Shown here: positions 52,080 through 60,645 of the stretch, piece after piece
Position numbering within the stretch: position 1 is the first letter of the stretch
Layout: every line of letters starts with the position of its first letter
Source: JABWBP01 sp964522165
Lineage (GTDB): Bacteria > Calditrichota > Calditrichia > RBG-13-44-9 > J075
Direction: 5' to 3'
NCBI GenBank assembly: GCA_964522165.1
Contig: CAZFVV010000011.1
Span: 9,035 to 73,034, forward strand
Length of the DNA: 64,000 bases
The notes under the pieces: model-generated
Told to the model about the DNA's origin: nothing
Seen by the model: only the letters and a program-made list of their open reading frames with translations
Database searches by the model: none
Translations under genes and position numbers: made by a program

Positions 52080-53531
52080 ATGAGTACAAAAAGATGGGAT
52101 ACGACAATGAAAAGCAGGAAGGGCTCTAAGCCGAACACTTTACGCAAAGAACCTGCCCGGGCGAAGGCGCGCCCCGTGATGACCTTCGCCGAGCAGTACG
52201 CCGCGGGCAAGGCCCTGCGGGCAGCCTGTCCCCGGAAAGCCCACGCCGCCTGGAAGGCTCCGTCCGACCGGCGGGACGCGGTGGACACAGTCCTGGAAGC
52301 GGAAAAGGGACGCCTGCCGGACTTGCTCCCGCTCCGCCATGGGCGCATGGCGCGCTCCGCGTTCACCTTCTACCGGGGCTCGGCCCTCGCGATGGCGGCC
52401 GACCTCGCTTCTACCCCGGCCACGGGTGTCCTCGTGCAGTGCTGCGGGGACGCCCACCTCTCCAACTTCGGCGGTTTCGCCACCCCGGAGCGGCGGGTCA
52501 TCTTCTCCATCAACGACCTGGACGAGACCCTGCCGGCCCCCTGGGAGTGGGACGTCAAGCGCCTCGCAGCGAGCTTCGTGGTGGCCTGCAGGGACAACGG
52601 CCTGAGAGATGCTACGGCCAAAGATGTGGTGATGGCCTGCGTCCGCACCTACCGCGAGTCCATGGCCGAGTACAGCCGGATGAAGACGCTGGAGCTGTGG
52701 TACCAGGCGTTGGGGGCAGACGAGTTAGTGGCGGGCATTAAGGACCCCGATTTTCGCAAGCGGGCCATGAAGCGCCTTCAGAAGGAGCGGGCGAAGAGCA
52801 TCGCCGAGGACATCTTTCCGAAGCTGGTGGAGCACAAGGGGGAGATGCCCGTCATCAAGGATCAGCTCCCGACGATCTTCCACGCCGAGGGCCACCCCCC
52901 GGGCGAGGTCCAGCAGATTCTAAGGGACGCGCTCGCCGTGTACCGCGACACCCTGTCGCACTCCTCCCAAACCCTGCTGGACCGCTACGAGCTCCGGGAC
53001 GCCGCCATCAAAGTGGTGGGGATCGGCAGCGTTGGGACCTTCTGCTGGGTCTTCCTCTTCATGGCCGGCGAAGACGACCCGCTCTTCCTCCAGATCAAGG
53101 AGGCGCGCGCCTCGGTGCTGGAGCCGTACGCCGGCGCGAGCGTATTCCCCAACCACGGCCAGCGCGTCGTGAACGGTTACCGGCTCATGCAGCCCGCCAG
53201 CGACATGTTCCTGGGGTGGAGCCAGGGTCCCAGGCGCCACTTCTTCATGCGCCAGTTGCGGGACATCAAGATCAGCATCCGGGTGGAGACGTTCGGCCGC
53301 GCCGAAATGGATCTCTACGCCGCCTGGTGCGGAAGGGCCCTCGCGCTCTCCCACGCCAGATCCGGAAATTCCGCCACGCTCAGCGGGTACATGGGTAAGA
53401 GCGACATATTCGATCGGGCTATCGCGGATTTTTCGATGGCCTATGCCGATCAGAACGAGAGCGACCATGCGGCCCTGGAACGCGCGGTCAAGCAGGGCAA
53501 GCTACAGGCGGTCTTCGAGGAGGCCCGGTGA
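52080..53531 (+). CDS. DUF2252-family protein
   Basis: 483 residues matching DUF2252: TFAEQYAAGKALR N-terminus, the RMARSAFTFYRGSA motif, CGDAHLSNFGGFATPERRVIFSINDLDETLPAPWEWDVKRLAAS (kinase-like GDxHxxNF and FDxND blocks) and FMRQLRDIKIS. The GDxHxxN/NDxDE arrangement resembles aminoglycoside-phosphotransferase-like kinases, so a phosphotransferase role is suspected but unproven. No signal peptide, so cytosolic. GGAAGGAG lies seven bases before ATG 52080. Strongly GC-biased codons compared with the lipoprotein upstream suggest horizontal acquisition. Confidence 0.85.
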   Translation: MSTKRWDTTMKSRKGSKPNTLRKEPARAKARPVMTFAEQYAAGKALRAACPRKAHAAWKAPSDRRDAVDTVLEAEKGRLPDLLPLRHGRMARSAFTFYRGSALAMAADLASTPATGVLVQCCGDAHLSNFGGFATPERRVIFSINDLDETLPAPWEWDVKRLAASFVVACRDNGLRDATAKDVVMACVRTYRESMAEYSRMKTLELWYQALGADELVAGIKDPDFRKRAMKRLQKERAKSIAEDIFPKLVEHKGEMPVIKDQLPTIFHAEGHPPGEVQQILRDALAVYRDTLSHSSQTLLDRYELRDAAIKVVGIGSVGTFCWVFLFMAGEDDPLFLQIKEARASVLEPYAGASVFPNHGQRVVNGYRLMQPASDMFLGWSQGPRRHFFMRQLRDIKISIRVETFGRAEMDLYAAWCGRALALSHARSGNSATLSGYMGKSDIFDRAIADFSMAYADQNESDHAALERAVKQGKLQAVFEEAR

Positions 53532-53577
53532 GGGAAGGGCATCTCGCCGCCTCATCCGGCTGCAGAGTATGGTTTTG

Positions 53578-53690
53578 AAAGCTCCGCCTGGCGGTGAACC
53601 GCCAGGCTAAGAGTGTGGAAGGCGACTGAAAGTCGCCTTCAGGCGGCTTCCATCTTTTTAGCTGTGGGATTCATCCCACAGCGTATGAGA
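53578..53690. repeat. Series of hairpins after DUF2252
   Basis: Three consecutive stems: GCCTGGCGG/CCGCCAGGC, GAAGGCGACT/AGTCGCCTTC (then CAGGCGGCTTCCA and a T run) and GCTGTGGGAT/ATCCCACAGC. One or more likely act as terminators. Confidence 0.6.
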
Positions 53691-53744
53691 TACCGGAATC
53701 TCCGGAGTACATTCAAAGCCTTAAAGTAGAATTAATTACATGTC

Positions 53745-53920
53745 TTAGTTTTTTGCCGAAAGTTTGTTAAATTGGTTTTCCCTCAGAAGAAAAGGTGTAT
53801 CTTCACGAGAGAGGCCGAGAATATCAACAAACCGCACCTGGAGACAAATAACTCCATCTGCAAAATCCGGAATCGAATGCCGCAAAACCATTGCGGAACC
53901 GGAAAAACCCCTAAAATTTA
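53745..53920 (+). pseudogene. Decayed copy of microprotein plus activator 2 5' end
   Basis: The stretch parallels 43641-43865 closely: TTTTTTGCCGAAAGTTTG versus TTTTTTGCCGGAGGTTTG, then GAGAATATCAACAAACCGC, CTCCATCTGCAAAATCCG and CGCAAAACCATTGCGGAAC. Frames are disrupted and the rest of the activator is missing. It ends at the Shine-Dalgarno site of the second glycine-zipper gene, implying a duplicated segment with an internal deletion. Confidence 0.75.
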
Positions 53921-53933
53921 AAGGAGATGTAAT

Positions 53934-54704
53934 ATGAAGTTAAATCATCGCAATTCGCTCATCGCCATCTGCCTGCTGCTTTTTTCGCTGGCAGCCATTG
54001 CCGATACCCTGGTGCTGAAAGATGGGCGAGTACTGCAAGGCACTTTCAAAAGCGGCACAGCGGAGGCCCTTCAGTTTGACGTGAACGGTAAAATTGAAAC
54101 CGTCGCGCTGGGCGACATCACTTCCCTTACCTTTTCGCCGCGGGAAGCCAAAACCTCGGCAGCTCCGCAGCCTGCGCCCCAGGCTGCTGCCGGTGTGGCT
54201 GCTACCGGGGCAGCGGCGGGAGAAACTTCCGGCCCCGTTACCGTACCGGCCGGCAGTAAAATGATGCTGAAAACCAAAGACGCCGTCGGCACCGCCAGCC
54301 ATCAGAAAGGGGCGAAGTTTACTGCCGAGCTGGAAAACGATCTGGCGGTGAATGGCCAGGTGGTTGCGCCTAAAGGCACCGTGGTGTATGGCACGGTATT
54401 GGAGTCAACAGGCCGGCGGGCTGTCGGCGCAGTGCGGCTGGTAGTAACGTTTACGGATTTGAACCTCAATAATCAGATGATTCCCATCGTGACTGATGAT
54501 TTCGGCGCCGAAGCCGGGCGCGGCGGCACGGCCAAAGCCGTGGGCGCCGGGGCGTTGATTGGCGCAGCCGCCGGCGATGCGGCCGCCGGCGCCGCAGTGG
54601 GCGGCGCGGTAGCTTTGCTGGCCAGCGGCGGAAAGCACATCCAGGTTCCGGCGGGAACCCTGGTAGAAGTCAGCTTAAAGCAGCCGGTGACGATTCAGAA
54701 GTAG
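53934..54704 (+). CDS. Exported glycine-zipper protein 2
   Basis: 256 residues, paralogue of 46793-47545 with the same order: signal peptide (1-23), TLVLKDGRVLQGTFKSGTAEALQFDVNGKIETVALGDITSLTF, an A/P-rich linker slightly longer than its twin's, VNGQVVAPKGTVVYGTVLES, a glycine zipper GAGALIGAAAGDAAAGAAVGGAVALL and a terminal VPAGTLVEVSLKQPVTIQ. Shine-Dalgarno and spacer (AAGGAGATGTAAT) are identical to the first copy. It follows the decayed activator copy, so it lost its original upstream neighbours. Confidence 0.65.
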   Translation: MKLNHRNSLIAICLLLFSLAAIADTLVLKDGRVLQGTFKSGTAEALQFDVNGKIETVALGDITSLTFSPREAKTSAAPQPAPQAAAGVAATGAAAGETSGPVTVPAGSKMMLKTKDAVGTASHQKGAKFTAELENDLAVNGQVVAPKGTVVYGTVLESTGRRAVGAVRLVVTFTDLNLNNQMIPIVTDDFGAEAGRGGTAKAVGAGALIGAAAGDAAAGAAVGGAVALLASGGKHIQVPAGTLVEVSLKQPVTIQK

Positions 54705-55193
54705 GTAGGATTAAAGGATAAAGTAAGATTGAGGCGGGAAGCCGAAATCCCGACAAATTTATAGGGATGTAAATGTCTTGTCGGGAAGGAAAAAGGAAAA
54801 TGGAGCGGATGGCAATGTTCAGAATACGGTAGTGGTTACATTTTGACTGATAACACCAGCGTGAGCCGGGCTTCGTCGTGAGGTTCCCCCGAGCCTGTCG
54901 AAGGGCTCAGCCGAACGGCGTAGTTTACCCCGGCTCCACGCATGGCCAGACAGAAACCCGACATCATAATTCAGTCGTTGGTTGAACAGGAGCGAACGGA
55001 GATAACAGAGATATTCTCAAAAACGCTGTTGCCTCTGTTTGCTCTGGTTCAAATTCATCAGTCAAAACTTAACCGCCACCCAGAATACCCCTACCGGCGC
55101 TCCCCGGGGAGTAAGGAAAGGAGCCCCGGGAAGACTGTGCAGCGGTAAAGTTGAGAATATCCAAATAGAGACAAGCGAAGATAGGAGGCCAAA
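54705..55193. other. Intergenic region with hairpins
   Basis: No convincing gene. It contains CCCGACAA ... TTGTCGGG (about 54751-54786) and a GAGCCTGTCGAAGGGCTC palindrome (54891-54908), a word common in intergenic repeats. A 68-codon open frame at 54942 has no family features. Confidence 0.4.
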
Positions 55194-55832
55194 ATGGCAT
55201 ATCGAGTTGTCAGCAATAAAGATGAAACGGCACGCCTGTTTAAAAGCGATTTTATGGAATTTTTCAGCCGGGTGCACCCCAGCGTGCCGGTTATTATATA
55301 CCTGCCGCTTATAATTTACTTTTTGTATCGAGCGGCCAGCGATTCTTTAGTTTCAATCAGCGGCATAGTGCTGTTATTCTTTGTCGGTATACTGATGTGG
55401 ACGCTGACGGAGTATCTGCTGCACCGGTTTTTATTTCATTTTGAACCGCAAACAGAATTCTGGAAGCGCATCTTTTACACCTTCCACGGTATCCATCACG
55501 AATATCCGAATGATTCCAGACGTCTGGTGATGCCCCCGGCGGTCAGCATTCCCCTCGCGCTGCTTTTCTATTCCCTCTTTTACTGGCTGATCGGCCGGCC
55601 CTACCATGAACCGTTTTTTGCCGGTTTTGTATTCGGCTATTTGTGCTACGACATGATTCATTATGCGACCCATCATTTTTCGATGAAACGGGGCATTGCC
55701 CTTTACCTGCGGAAATATCATATTCGTCACCATTTTCAGGATGAGACACGCAGTTTCGGGGTGAGTTCTCCGTTGTGGGACTATATCTTTGGAACCTCTC
55801 CCCAGAAAAAAGCTCAAAATAACCCAAACTAA
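55194..55832 (+). CDS. Fatty-acid hydroxylase / sterol-desaturase superfamily enzyme
   Basis: 212-residue membrane di-iron enzyme. Four or five hydrophobic helices carry the full set of histidine boxes: EYLLHRFLFH (HxxxH, ~82-91), HGIHHEYP (HxxHH), HYATHHF and YHIRHHFQD. The arrangement resembles FA2H/Scs7-type 2-hydroxylases that act on lipid acyl chains. AGGAGGCCAAA precedes ATG 55194. It could modify sphingo- or other envelope lipids; the substrate is inferred. Confidence 0.88.
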   Translation: MAYRVVSNKDETARLFKSDFMEFFSRVHPSVPVIIYLPLIIYFLYRAASDSLVSISGIVLLFFVGILMWTLTEYLLHRFLFHFEPQTEFWKRIFYTFHGIHHEYPNDSRRLVMPPAVSIPLALLFYSLFYWLIGRPYHEPFFAGFVFGYLCYDMIHYATHHFSMKRGIALYLRKYHIRHHFQDETRSFGVSSPLWDYIFGTSPQKKAQNNPN

Positions 55833-55848
55833 AGAAAGGAGCAAAGAA

Positions 55849-56346
55849 ATGAAGAAGTTACTCTTAACCGTTCTCCTGTTGTTGACTTCCGCAACTTTCG
55901 CGCAGGACGTGGACAGTTTTGTCGAATTGCTGCGTTCCGATGTCAACACCCAGAAGAAAGCGATTATTACCGAGGTGATGCAGTTCAGCGAAGCGGAAGC
56001 CGCCGCCTTCTGGCCGGTGTATCGCAATTACGAGTTCGAACTGGATAAGGTAGGCGACGCCCGGGTGGCTTTGATTAAAGGCTACGCCGAGAATTATGAA
56101 ACGATGACCGACGCCAAGGCCGCTGAATTGATAGATAAAGCCTTCAAATTCCAGGAAGAGCGGCTGAAGCTGCGAAAAAAATACTTCCAGGAAGTTTCCA
56201 AGATTTTATCGCCCGTTAAAGCGGCCAAATGGGTGCAGGTGGAAAACCAGATCACCCTGCTGCTCGACTTGCAGATAGCCTCGGAACTGCCGCTGGTGGA
56301 GATGCCTGCAGCAGGCACGGAACCGGAAGGCAGTGAAAAAAAATGA
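55849..56346 (+). CDS. Exported helical protein of unknown function
   Basis: 165 residues: signal peptide (1-19, TSATFAQD), then almost entirely charged helix (KKAIITEVMQFSEAEAAAFWPVYRNYEFELDKV, KAFKFQEERLKLRKKYFQEVSKILSPVKAAKWVQVENQI). The FSEAEAAAFWPVY and LSPVKAAKWVQ segments resemble LTXXQ/Spy-like periplasmic helical proteins, suggesting a chaperone-like or stress role. AAAGGAGCAAAGAA precedes ATG 55849. It follows the hydroxylase gene by 16 bases. Confidence 0.7.
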   Translation: MKKLLLTVLLLLTSATFAQDVDSFVELLRSDVNTQKKAIITEVMQFSEAEAAAFWPVYRNYEFELDKVGDARVALIKGYAENYETMTDAKAAELIDKAFKFQEERLKLRKKYFQEVSKILSPVKAAKWVQVENQITLLLDLQIASELPLVEMPAAGTEPEGSEKK

Positions 56347-56365
56347 TATTACAAACTAAATCTAA

Positions 56366-56465
56366 NNNNNNNNNNNNNNNNNNNNNNNNNNNNNNNNNNN
56401 NNNNNNNNNNNNNNNNNNNNNNNNNNNNNNNNNNNNNNNNNNNNNNNNNNNNNNNNNNNNNNNNN
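56366..56465. other. Assembly gap
   Basis: One hundred Ns with non-overlapping flanks; true size unknown. Confidence 0.95.
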
Positions 56466-56506
56466 AAGCGACAAAAAAACAACTTGTTAATATGATGTCG
56501 TAAGGT

Positions 56507-56600
56507 GTCATTCCGGTTTTTCCCGTTTTTTGGGAAAATGCCGGAATCTTCTGCGCAGATTCCGGCATTCCGCTTCGCTACAGCCGGAATGGCAAGATTT
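56507..56600. repeat. Nested ATTCCGG-word hairpins upstream of sulfatase 4
   Basis: GCCGGAATCT / AGATTCCGGC is a 10-bp stem (about 56538-56565), flanked by TTCCCGTTTTTTGGGAAA and outer CATTCCGG / CCGGAATG arms. Architecture matches the other word-based hairpins. Confidence 0.6.
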
Positions 56601-56648
56601 GTCAAATTTAACAAGTTATTTTTTAACTGATCCTAAAAGGTGAGAACT

Positions 56649-59000
56649 ATGAAAAAAAATATGTTTTTTATTCCGTTTCTTTTTCTGTTCGCTTTTTTCT
56701 TTGGCTGTCAAAAATCATCGGAAGTGAAAGAGACAGCCGCTGAGTTGGACAGAACAGTTTTACCAATTAAAGAACCGGCGAGACCAAAGTATACCGAACT
56801 TGATGTCCGGGATGCAATACCACCGCCACGTTTTGAAGTAAAAGCGCCTGCAGGTGCGCCCAATGTGGTGATTGTTTTAATTGATGATATGGGTTTTGGC
56901 GCGTCTGAAACCTTTGGAGGGCCGGCACGGATGCCCAACCTCGACAAACTGGCCAACAATGGAATTATGTATAACAGTTTTCACACAACGGCAGTTTGTT
57001 CGCCAACCCGGATGGCACTTTTAACAGGCTATAACCATCATTCCAACAATATGGGCGCCATTACGGAAACAGCCACCACATTTCCAGGCAATACCGGGGT
57101 CAGGCCGCAAACCATCACCCCCATGCCGGAAGTGCTTCGCCAGAACGGATTCAATACCGCATTTTTCGGCAAGTGTCACGAAGTGCCGCCCTGGGAGATT
57201 TCCGTCTCCGGTCCTCAGGATCGATGGCCAATACGCGCAGGATTTGAAAAGTTTTATGGCTTCCTGGGCGGTGAAACCAATCAATGGGCTCCATTGGTAT
57301 ATGACGGGGTAACCCAGGTCGAGCTTCCCGAAGATCCAAACTACCATTTTACCACGGATATGACCAATCAGGCCATTTCCTGGGTCCGGTTTCAGCAGGC
57401 GCTGACGCCGGATAAGCCTTTCTTTATGTATTATGCGCCGGGCGCTACACATGCCCCGCACCATGTGCCGAAGGAATGGATCGCAAAGTATAAAGGCAAA
57501 TTCGACCAGGGGTGGGACAAACTGCGTGAGGAAACCCTGGCGCGCCAGATAAAGCTAGGTATCGTTCCGCCAAACACAAAACTGGCACCTAAGCCGGAAG
57601 ATATAAAAGATTGGGAAAGTCTTTCAGCCGATGAAAAGAAATTGTTTGCCCGCCAGGCGGAGGTCTATGCTGGTTTTGCGGAACATACGGACCATGAAAT
57701 AGGCCGGTTGATTTCTGCCCTTGAAGATTTAGGTAAACTGGATAACACGGTTTTTATTTATATCGCCGGCGATAATGGCGCCAGCGCCGAAGGACAGATG
57801 AACGGAATGTTCAGCGAGATGACTTATTTTAACGGCATTCCGGAAACGGTGGAAGATATGCTGAAGCATTATGACGACTGGGGTTCGCCCAGTACCTATC
57901 CGCACATGGCCGCAGGATGGGCAGTGGCGCTGGATGCCCCGTTCTCCTACACCAAGCAGGTTGGCTCTGATTTTGGCGGAACACGCAATGGCATGGTCAT
58001 TCACTGGCCGAAAGGGTTCAATGCCCGGCGTGAAATTCGTTCGCAGTTTACGCATGTCATTGATATTGCCCCGACTGTTTATGAAATCACAAACATTCCG
58101 GCTCCCAGAATGGTGAATGGCATCGCGCAGGACCCCGTAGAAGGAACCAGTCTGGCCTACACCTTTGCAGATGCGAATGCCAAAGAGCGCCATACTGTTC
58201 AATACTTTGAGATGTTTGGCAACCGGGCGATATATAACGAAGGATGGCTGGCGCGAACGATCCACAGGCCGGCCTGGAGAACCACACCCCTGCGTACCTT
58301 ACAGGAAGACATTTGGGATTTGTATAATACCAAAGTAGACTTCAGCCTGGCCGACAACCTGGCTTCTCAATATCCCGATAAGTTGAAAGAACTGCAGGAT
58401 TTGTTTATGAAGGAAGCAGAAAAGTATCATGTGCTTCCGATTGATGACCGGGTACTCGAAAGGACGGATGCCAAAGCCATGGGCAGGCCGACGGTAACGG
58501 AAGGCCGCACCTCCATGACGCTGGGAGAAGGCATGAAAGGAATGGGCATCGATATTTTTATCAGCACCAGAAATACCTCCTATACCATAACGGCTGACGT
58601 TGAGGTTGATGCAAAAGGCAACGGTGTGATCGTCTGCCAGGGCGGCAGATTCGGCGGTTTCTCATTATACCTGAAAGACGGTAAACCTCAATTCACCTAT
58701 AATTTCCTGGGGCTGCAATCATTTACAATTGCTTCTGCACAAGCACTTAAACCGGGCAAGCATACTATTGTGTATGATTTTAAATGGGACGGCGGCAAAC
58801 CGGCAGCCGGCGGAACGGGAACCATCACCCTTAACGGAAATAAGATTGCAGAAGGCCGCATTGATAAAACCCAACCCGGCATATTCTCGGTGGATGACCT
58901 GGCCGATATAGGTGTCGATGAAGGAACTCCCGTTGCTGATTACGGACTTTCATCAAAGTTCAATGGAAAGATTGACAAAGTGACGATTGCTCTCAAATAA
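56649..59000 (+). CDS. Formylglycine-dependent arylsulfatase 4, lipoprotein with C-terminal extension
   Basis: 783 residues, longer than the others. A lipoprotein signal (FAFFFGC, Cys20) anchors it. Metal site LIDDMGFG (79-80), signature CSPTR (Cys117, Arg121) and GDNGASAEG are all present. The sulfatase fold ends near residue 610; a ~170-residue C-terminal beta-rich region (ITADVEVDAKGNGVIVCQGGRFGGFSLYLKDGKPQFTYNFLGLQ) looks like a concanavalin/LamG-type domain that might bind substrate. AAGGTGAG precedes ATG 56649. It seems monocistronic. It is closest to large arylsulfatases of the AtsA type. Confidence 0.9.
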   Translation: MKKNMFFIPFLFLFAFFFGCQKSSEVKETAAELDRTVLPIKEPARPKYTELDVRDAIPPPRFEVKAPAGAPNVVIVLIDDMGFGASETFGGPARMPNLDKLANNGIMYNSFHTTAVCSPTRMALLTGYNHHSNNMGAITETATTFPGNTGVRPQTITPMPEVLRQNGFNTAFFGKCHEVPPWEISVSGPQDRWPIRAGFEKFYGFLGGETNQWAPLVYDGVTQVELPEDPNYHFTTDMTNQAISWVRFQQALTPDKPFFMYYAPGATHAPHHVPKEWIAKYKGKFDQGWDKLREETLARQIKLGIVPPNTKLAPKPEDIKDWESLSADEKKLFARQAEVYAGFAEHTDHEIGRLISALEDLGKLDNTVFIYIAGDNGASAEGQMNGMFSEMTYFNGIPETVEDMLKHYDDWGSPSTYPHMAAGWAVALDAPFSYTKQVGSDFGGTRNGMVIHWPKGFNARREIRSQFTHVIDIAPTVYEITNIPAPRMVNGIAQDPVEGTSLAYTFADANAKERHTVQYFEMFGNRAIYNEGWLARTIHRPAWRTTPLRTLQEDIWDLYNTKVDFSLADNLASQYPDKLKELQDLFMKEAEKYHVLPIDDRVLERTDAKAMGRPTVTEGRTSMTLGEGMKGMGIDIFISTRNTSYTITADVEVDAKGNGVIVCQGGRFGGFSLYLKDGKPQFTYNFLGLQSFTIASAQALKPGKHTIVYDFKWDGGKPAAGGTGTITLNGNKIAEGRIDKTQPGIFSVDDLADIGVDEGTPVADYGLSSKFNGKIDKVTIALK

Positions 59001-59110
59001 TTGTAAGAATTGGAAGCCGTCAGGTGGAAAAAACCACCGGCAGAATCCACTTCGGGGAAGAGAGTTAGCGTTTAAATATATTGCACGGGAGCATAAACTG
59101 CGCTTTTTGC

Positions 59111-59160
59111 GGGCATAAGACATGGGGTATAGGGAGTTGTTTTACCTATACCTTATGCCC
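59111..59160. repeat. Inverted repeat of GGTATAGGG/GGCATAAG words
   Basis: GGGCATAAG-ACATGG-GGTATAGG pairs with CCTATACCTTATGCCC (59145-59160) with a small bulge; same words as 8548-8605. Confidence 0.6.
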
Positions 59161-59259
59161 ATATATCCCCCCAATAAGCGTACTCAATTTATGCCCTCGT
59201 GCAGTATAACATCAAGAAATCATACAAGCACATCAACACAACACACAAGAAACTTCGGG

Positions 59260-59343
59260 ATGAAAAAAGCAAGTATTGTTCTCGTTTTCGGGTTAGTGGC
59301 ATTCGTAGCAAGCTGCTGGCCCAATTCCCTCCGGCGGCAAAAT
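59260..59343 (+). pseudogene. Relic of a DUF4136 lipoprotein gene
   Basis: ATG 59260 begins MKKASIVLVFGLVAFVASC, nearly the same as the signal peptide of 51532-52053 (MKKASVVLVFALLAFIVSC). It then jumps to a stretch resembling that gene's last bases (TTCCCTCCGGCGGCAAAATAGGG versus TTTTCCCCGGCGGGGAAATAAGGG). The middle ~430 bases are gone. The remaining frame continues briefly to a stop at 59362. Confidence 0.7.
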
Positions 59344-59460
59344 AGGGTATTTGTAGAATGGTGAGTGGTGAGTGTTAAGCGGGTGGAACAGGCTGATCAT
59401 TACTCACCCCGCCACCATTTATTCGCCGCTAAGCAAAAACGTACTCACATGGGAATAATT

Positions 59461-60168
59461 ATGGAAAACAAATTAAAAGGATTTAAGTTACGAGCCGGGG
59501 CCAGGCAGGCATTGATTTCCGGAAGCGCATTGGGGTTTGCGCTCTTCTTTCTGTTAGGAAATCTTTCCGCAAAGGCGCAGGGATTATCCACCTATAACAG
59601 CGGCAACAGCGCCGCCAGGGGCATTGATCTGAACGGTTTATATGGCTGGCAATTTGGCGGCAGCCTCAACACCACTGCCGGGGATGTCAGCATAATAGAC
59701 TCCGATTCCTGGGGGATAGAATTGGATGTGGCGGTGCCGGAAGGCATTCAGGCGGTCTTGCTTTACCTGCGACAAGACAGCCGCCTGGAATTAAAAGATA
59801 ATCTCACCGGTTCCAAAAGCGCCCTGTTCGATATGAGCGTGAATTACTTCCAGGCCGGCGGGATGAAGGGGGTGCGGCAGGGAAACATCATGCCGTTTGG
59901 CTTGTTCACCCTGGGCGCGACCTTCTTTGATCCCAAAGGCTCCGATCTCGACAGCGAATGGCTCTTTTCGGTTAACCTGGGCCTGGGAGTGAAAGTTTAC
60001 GCCTCGGAAAGAGTGGGCCTGCGCCTGCAAGCCAATCTGCTGCTGCCCATCCAGTGGGCCGGGGGCGGCTTATGGTGCAGCAGCGGCAGCGGATGCAGCG
60101 TGAGCGTGAGCGGCGGTTCCGCCATCCTCCAGGGCTTTGCCGGGGGAGGGCTGTTTATTATCATTTAG
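59461..60168 (+). CDS. Predicted outer-membrane barrel protein
   Basis: 235 residues. A long signal region (residues ~15-40, SGSALGFALFFLLGNLSAKAQ) is followed by a small barrel-like domain: GIDLNGLYGWQFGGSLN, SWGIELDVAVPEGIQAVLLYLRQDS, MPFGLFTLGATFFDPKGSD, WLFSVNLGLGVKVYASERVGLRLQANLL. Glycine/serine-rich CSSGSGCSVSVSGG lies near the end. The start could be 59449 or 59461; neither has a strong Shine-Dalgarno site. Family not recognised. Confidence 0.55.
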   Translation: MENKLKGFKLRAGARQALISGSALGFALFFLLGNLSAKAQGLSTYNSGNSAARGIDLNGLYGWQFGGSLNTTAGDVSIIDSDSWGIELDVAVPEGIQAVLLYLRQDSRLELKDNLTGSKSALFDMSVNYFQAGGMKGVRQGNIMPFGLFTLGATFFDPKGSDLDSEWLFSVNLGLGVKVYASERVGLRLQANLLLPIQWAGGGLWCSSGSGCSVSVSGGSAILQGFAGGGLFIII

Positions 60169-60645
60169 CGACAATCATAGAAAATGAATGATTGATGTTA
60201 CGCGTTTATTATCTTACTCGCGCCGATACTCTGAGTCGGTACACAATGAATGGGGACGATCCGTGTCGCAGTCGCCGGCGCTGAAATGGCCCGATTAATT
60301 ATCTTGACAATGTTAAATTAGGGTTTTTGACAGGATTGACAGGATTGACAGGATTCACTGGATATGGAAACATTGATTTTTCGACATTTTTATCCTGTTC
60401 CATCCTGTATATCCCCGCCTGCACGTCAGTCGGGCCCGCCTGACCCGTGGTCGGGCAAGCAGGCTGTCCAAATCTCTATTTCCAATAAAGTCTAATGTTC
60501 CCGGAGACTCTGCGAACTCTGTGGCTAAAAAAGTTAGGGACGAATTCTCAGATTCCGGCGTTAAGAATCTAAATACACCATTTTACACTGCCAGTCTCAG
60601 GAAAAAACGTTAAAATTTACGGCGAATAAAATAGTGGAGATGAGT
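60169..60645. other. Intergenic repeat-rich region
   Basis: 477 bases with no gene. It holds the TGACAGGAT word hairpin (60328-60424), TCGGGCCCGCC/GGTCGGGCAAGCAGGC words and an ACTCTGCGAACTCTGTGGC word related to the repeat at 63926. No clear promoter for the MscS gene was found. Confidence 0.5.
60328..60424. repeat. TGACAGGAT tandem words with inverted partner
   Basis: Three direct TGACAGGAT words (60328-60353) and an opposite arm ATCCTGTTCCATCCTGT (from 60402) separated by ~48 bases. Confidence 0.65.

Noticed and set aside
53578..53690. Hairpin series as a CRISPR array or tRNA cluster
   Set aside because: The stems differ from one another, there are no regular spacers, and no cloverleaf or anticodon arm fits.
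54942..55148. Possible 68-residue gene
   Set aside because: No Shine-Dalgarno, no hydrophobic or domain pattern, and overlapping frames are equally long.
60328..60424. TGACAGGATTGACAGGATT repeats as a CRISPR array
   Set aside because: Nine-base words in direct tandem with no spacers of uniform length, and no cas genes nearby.
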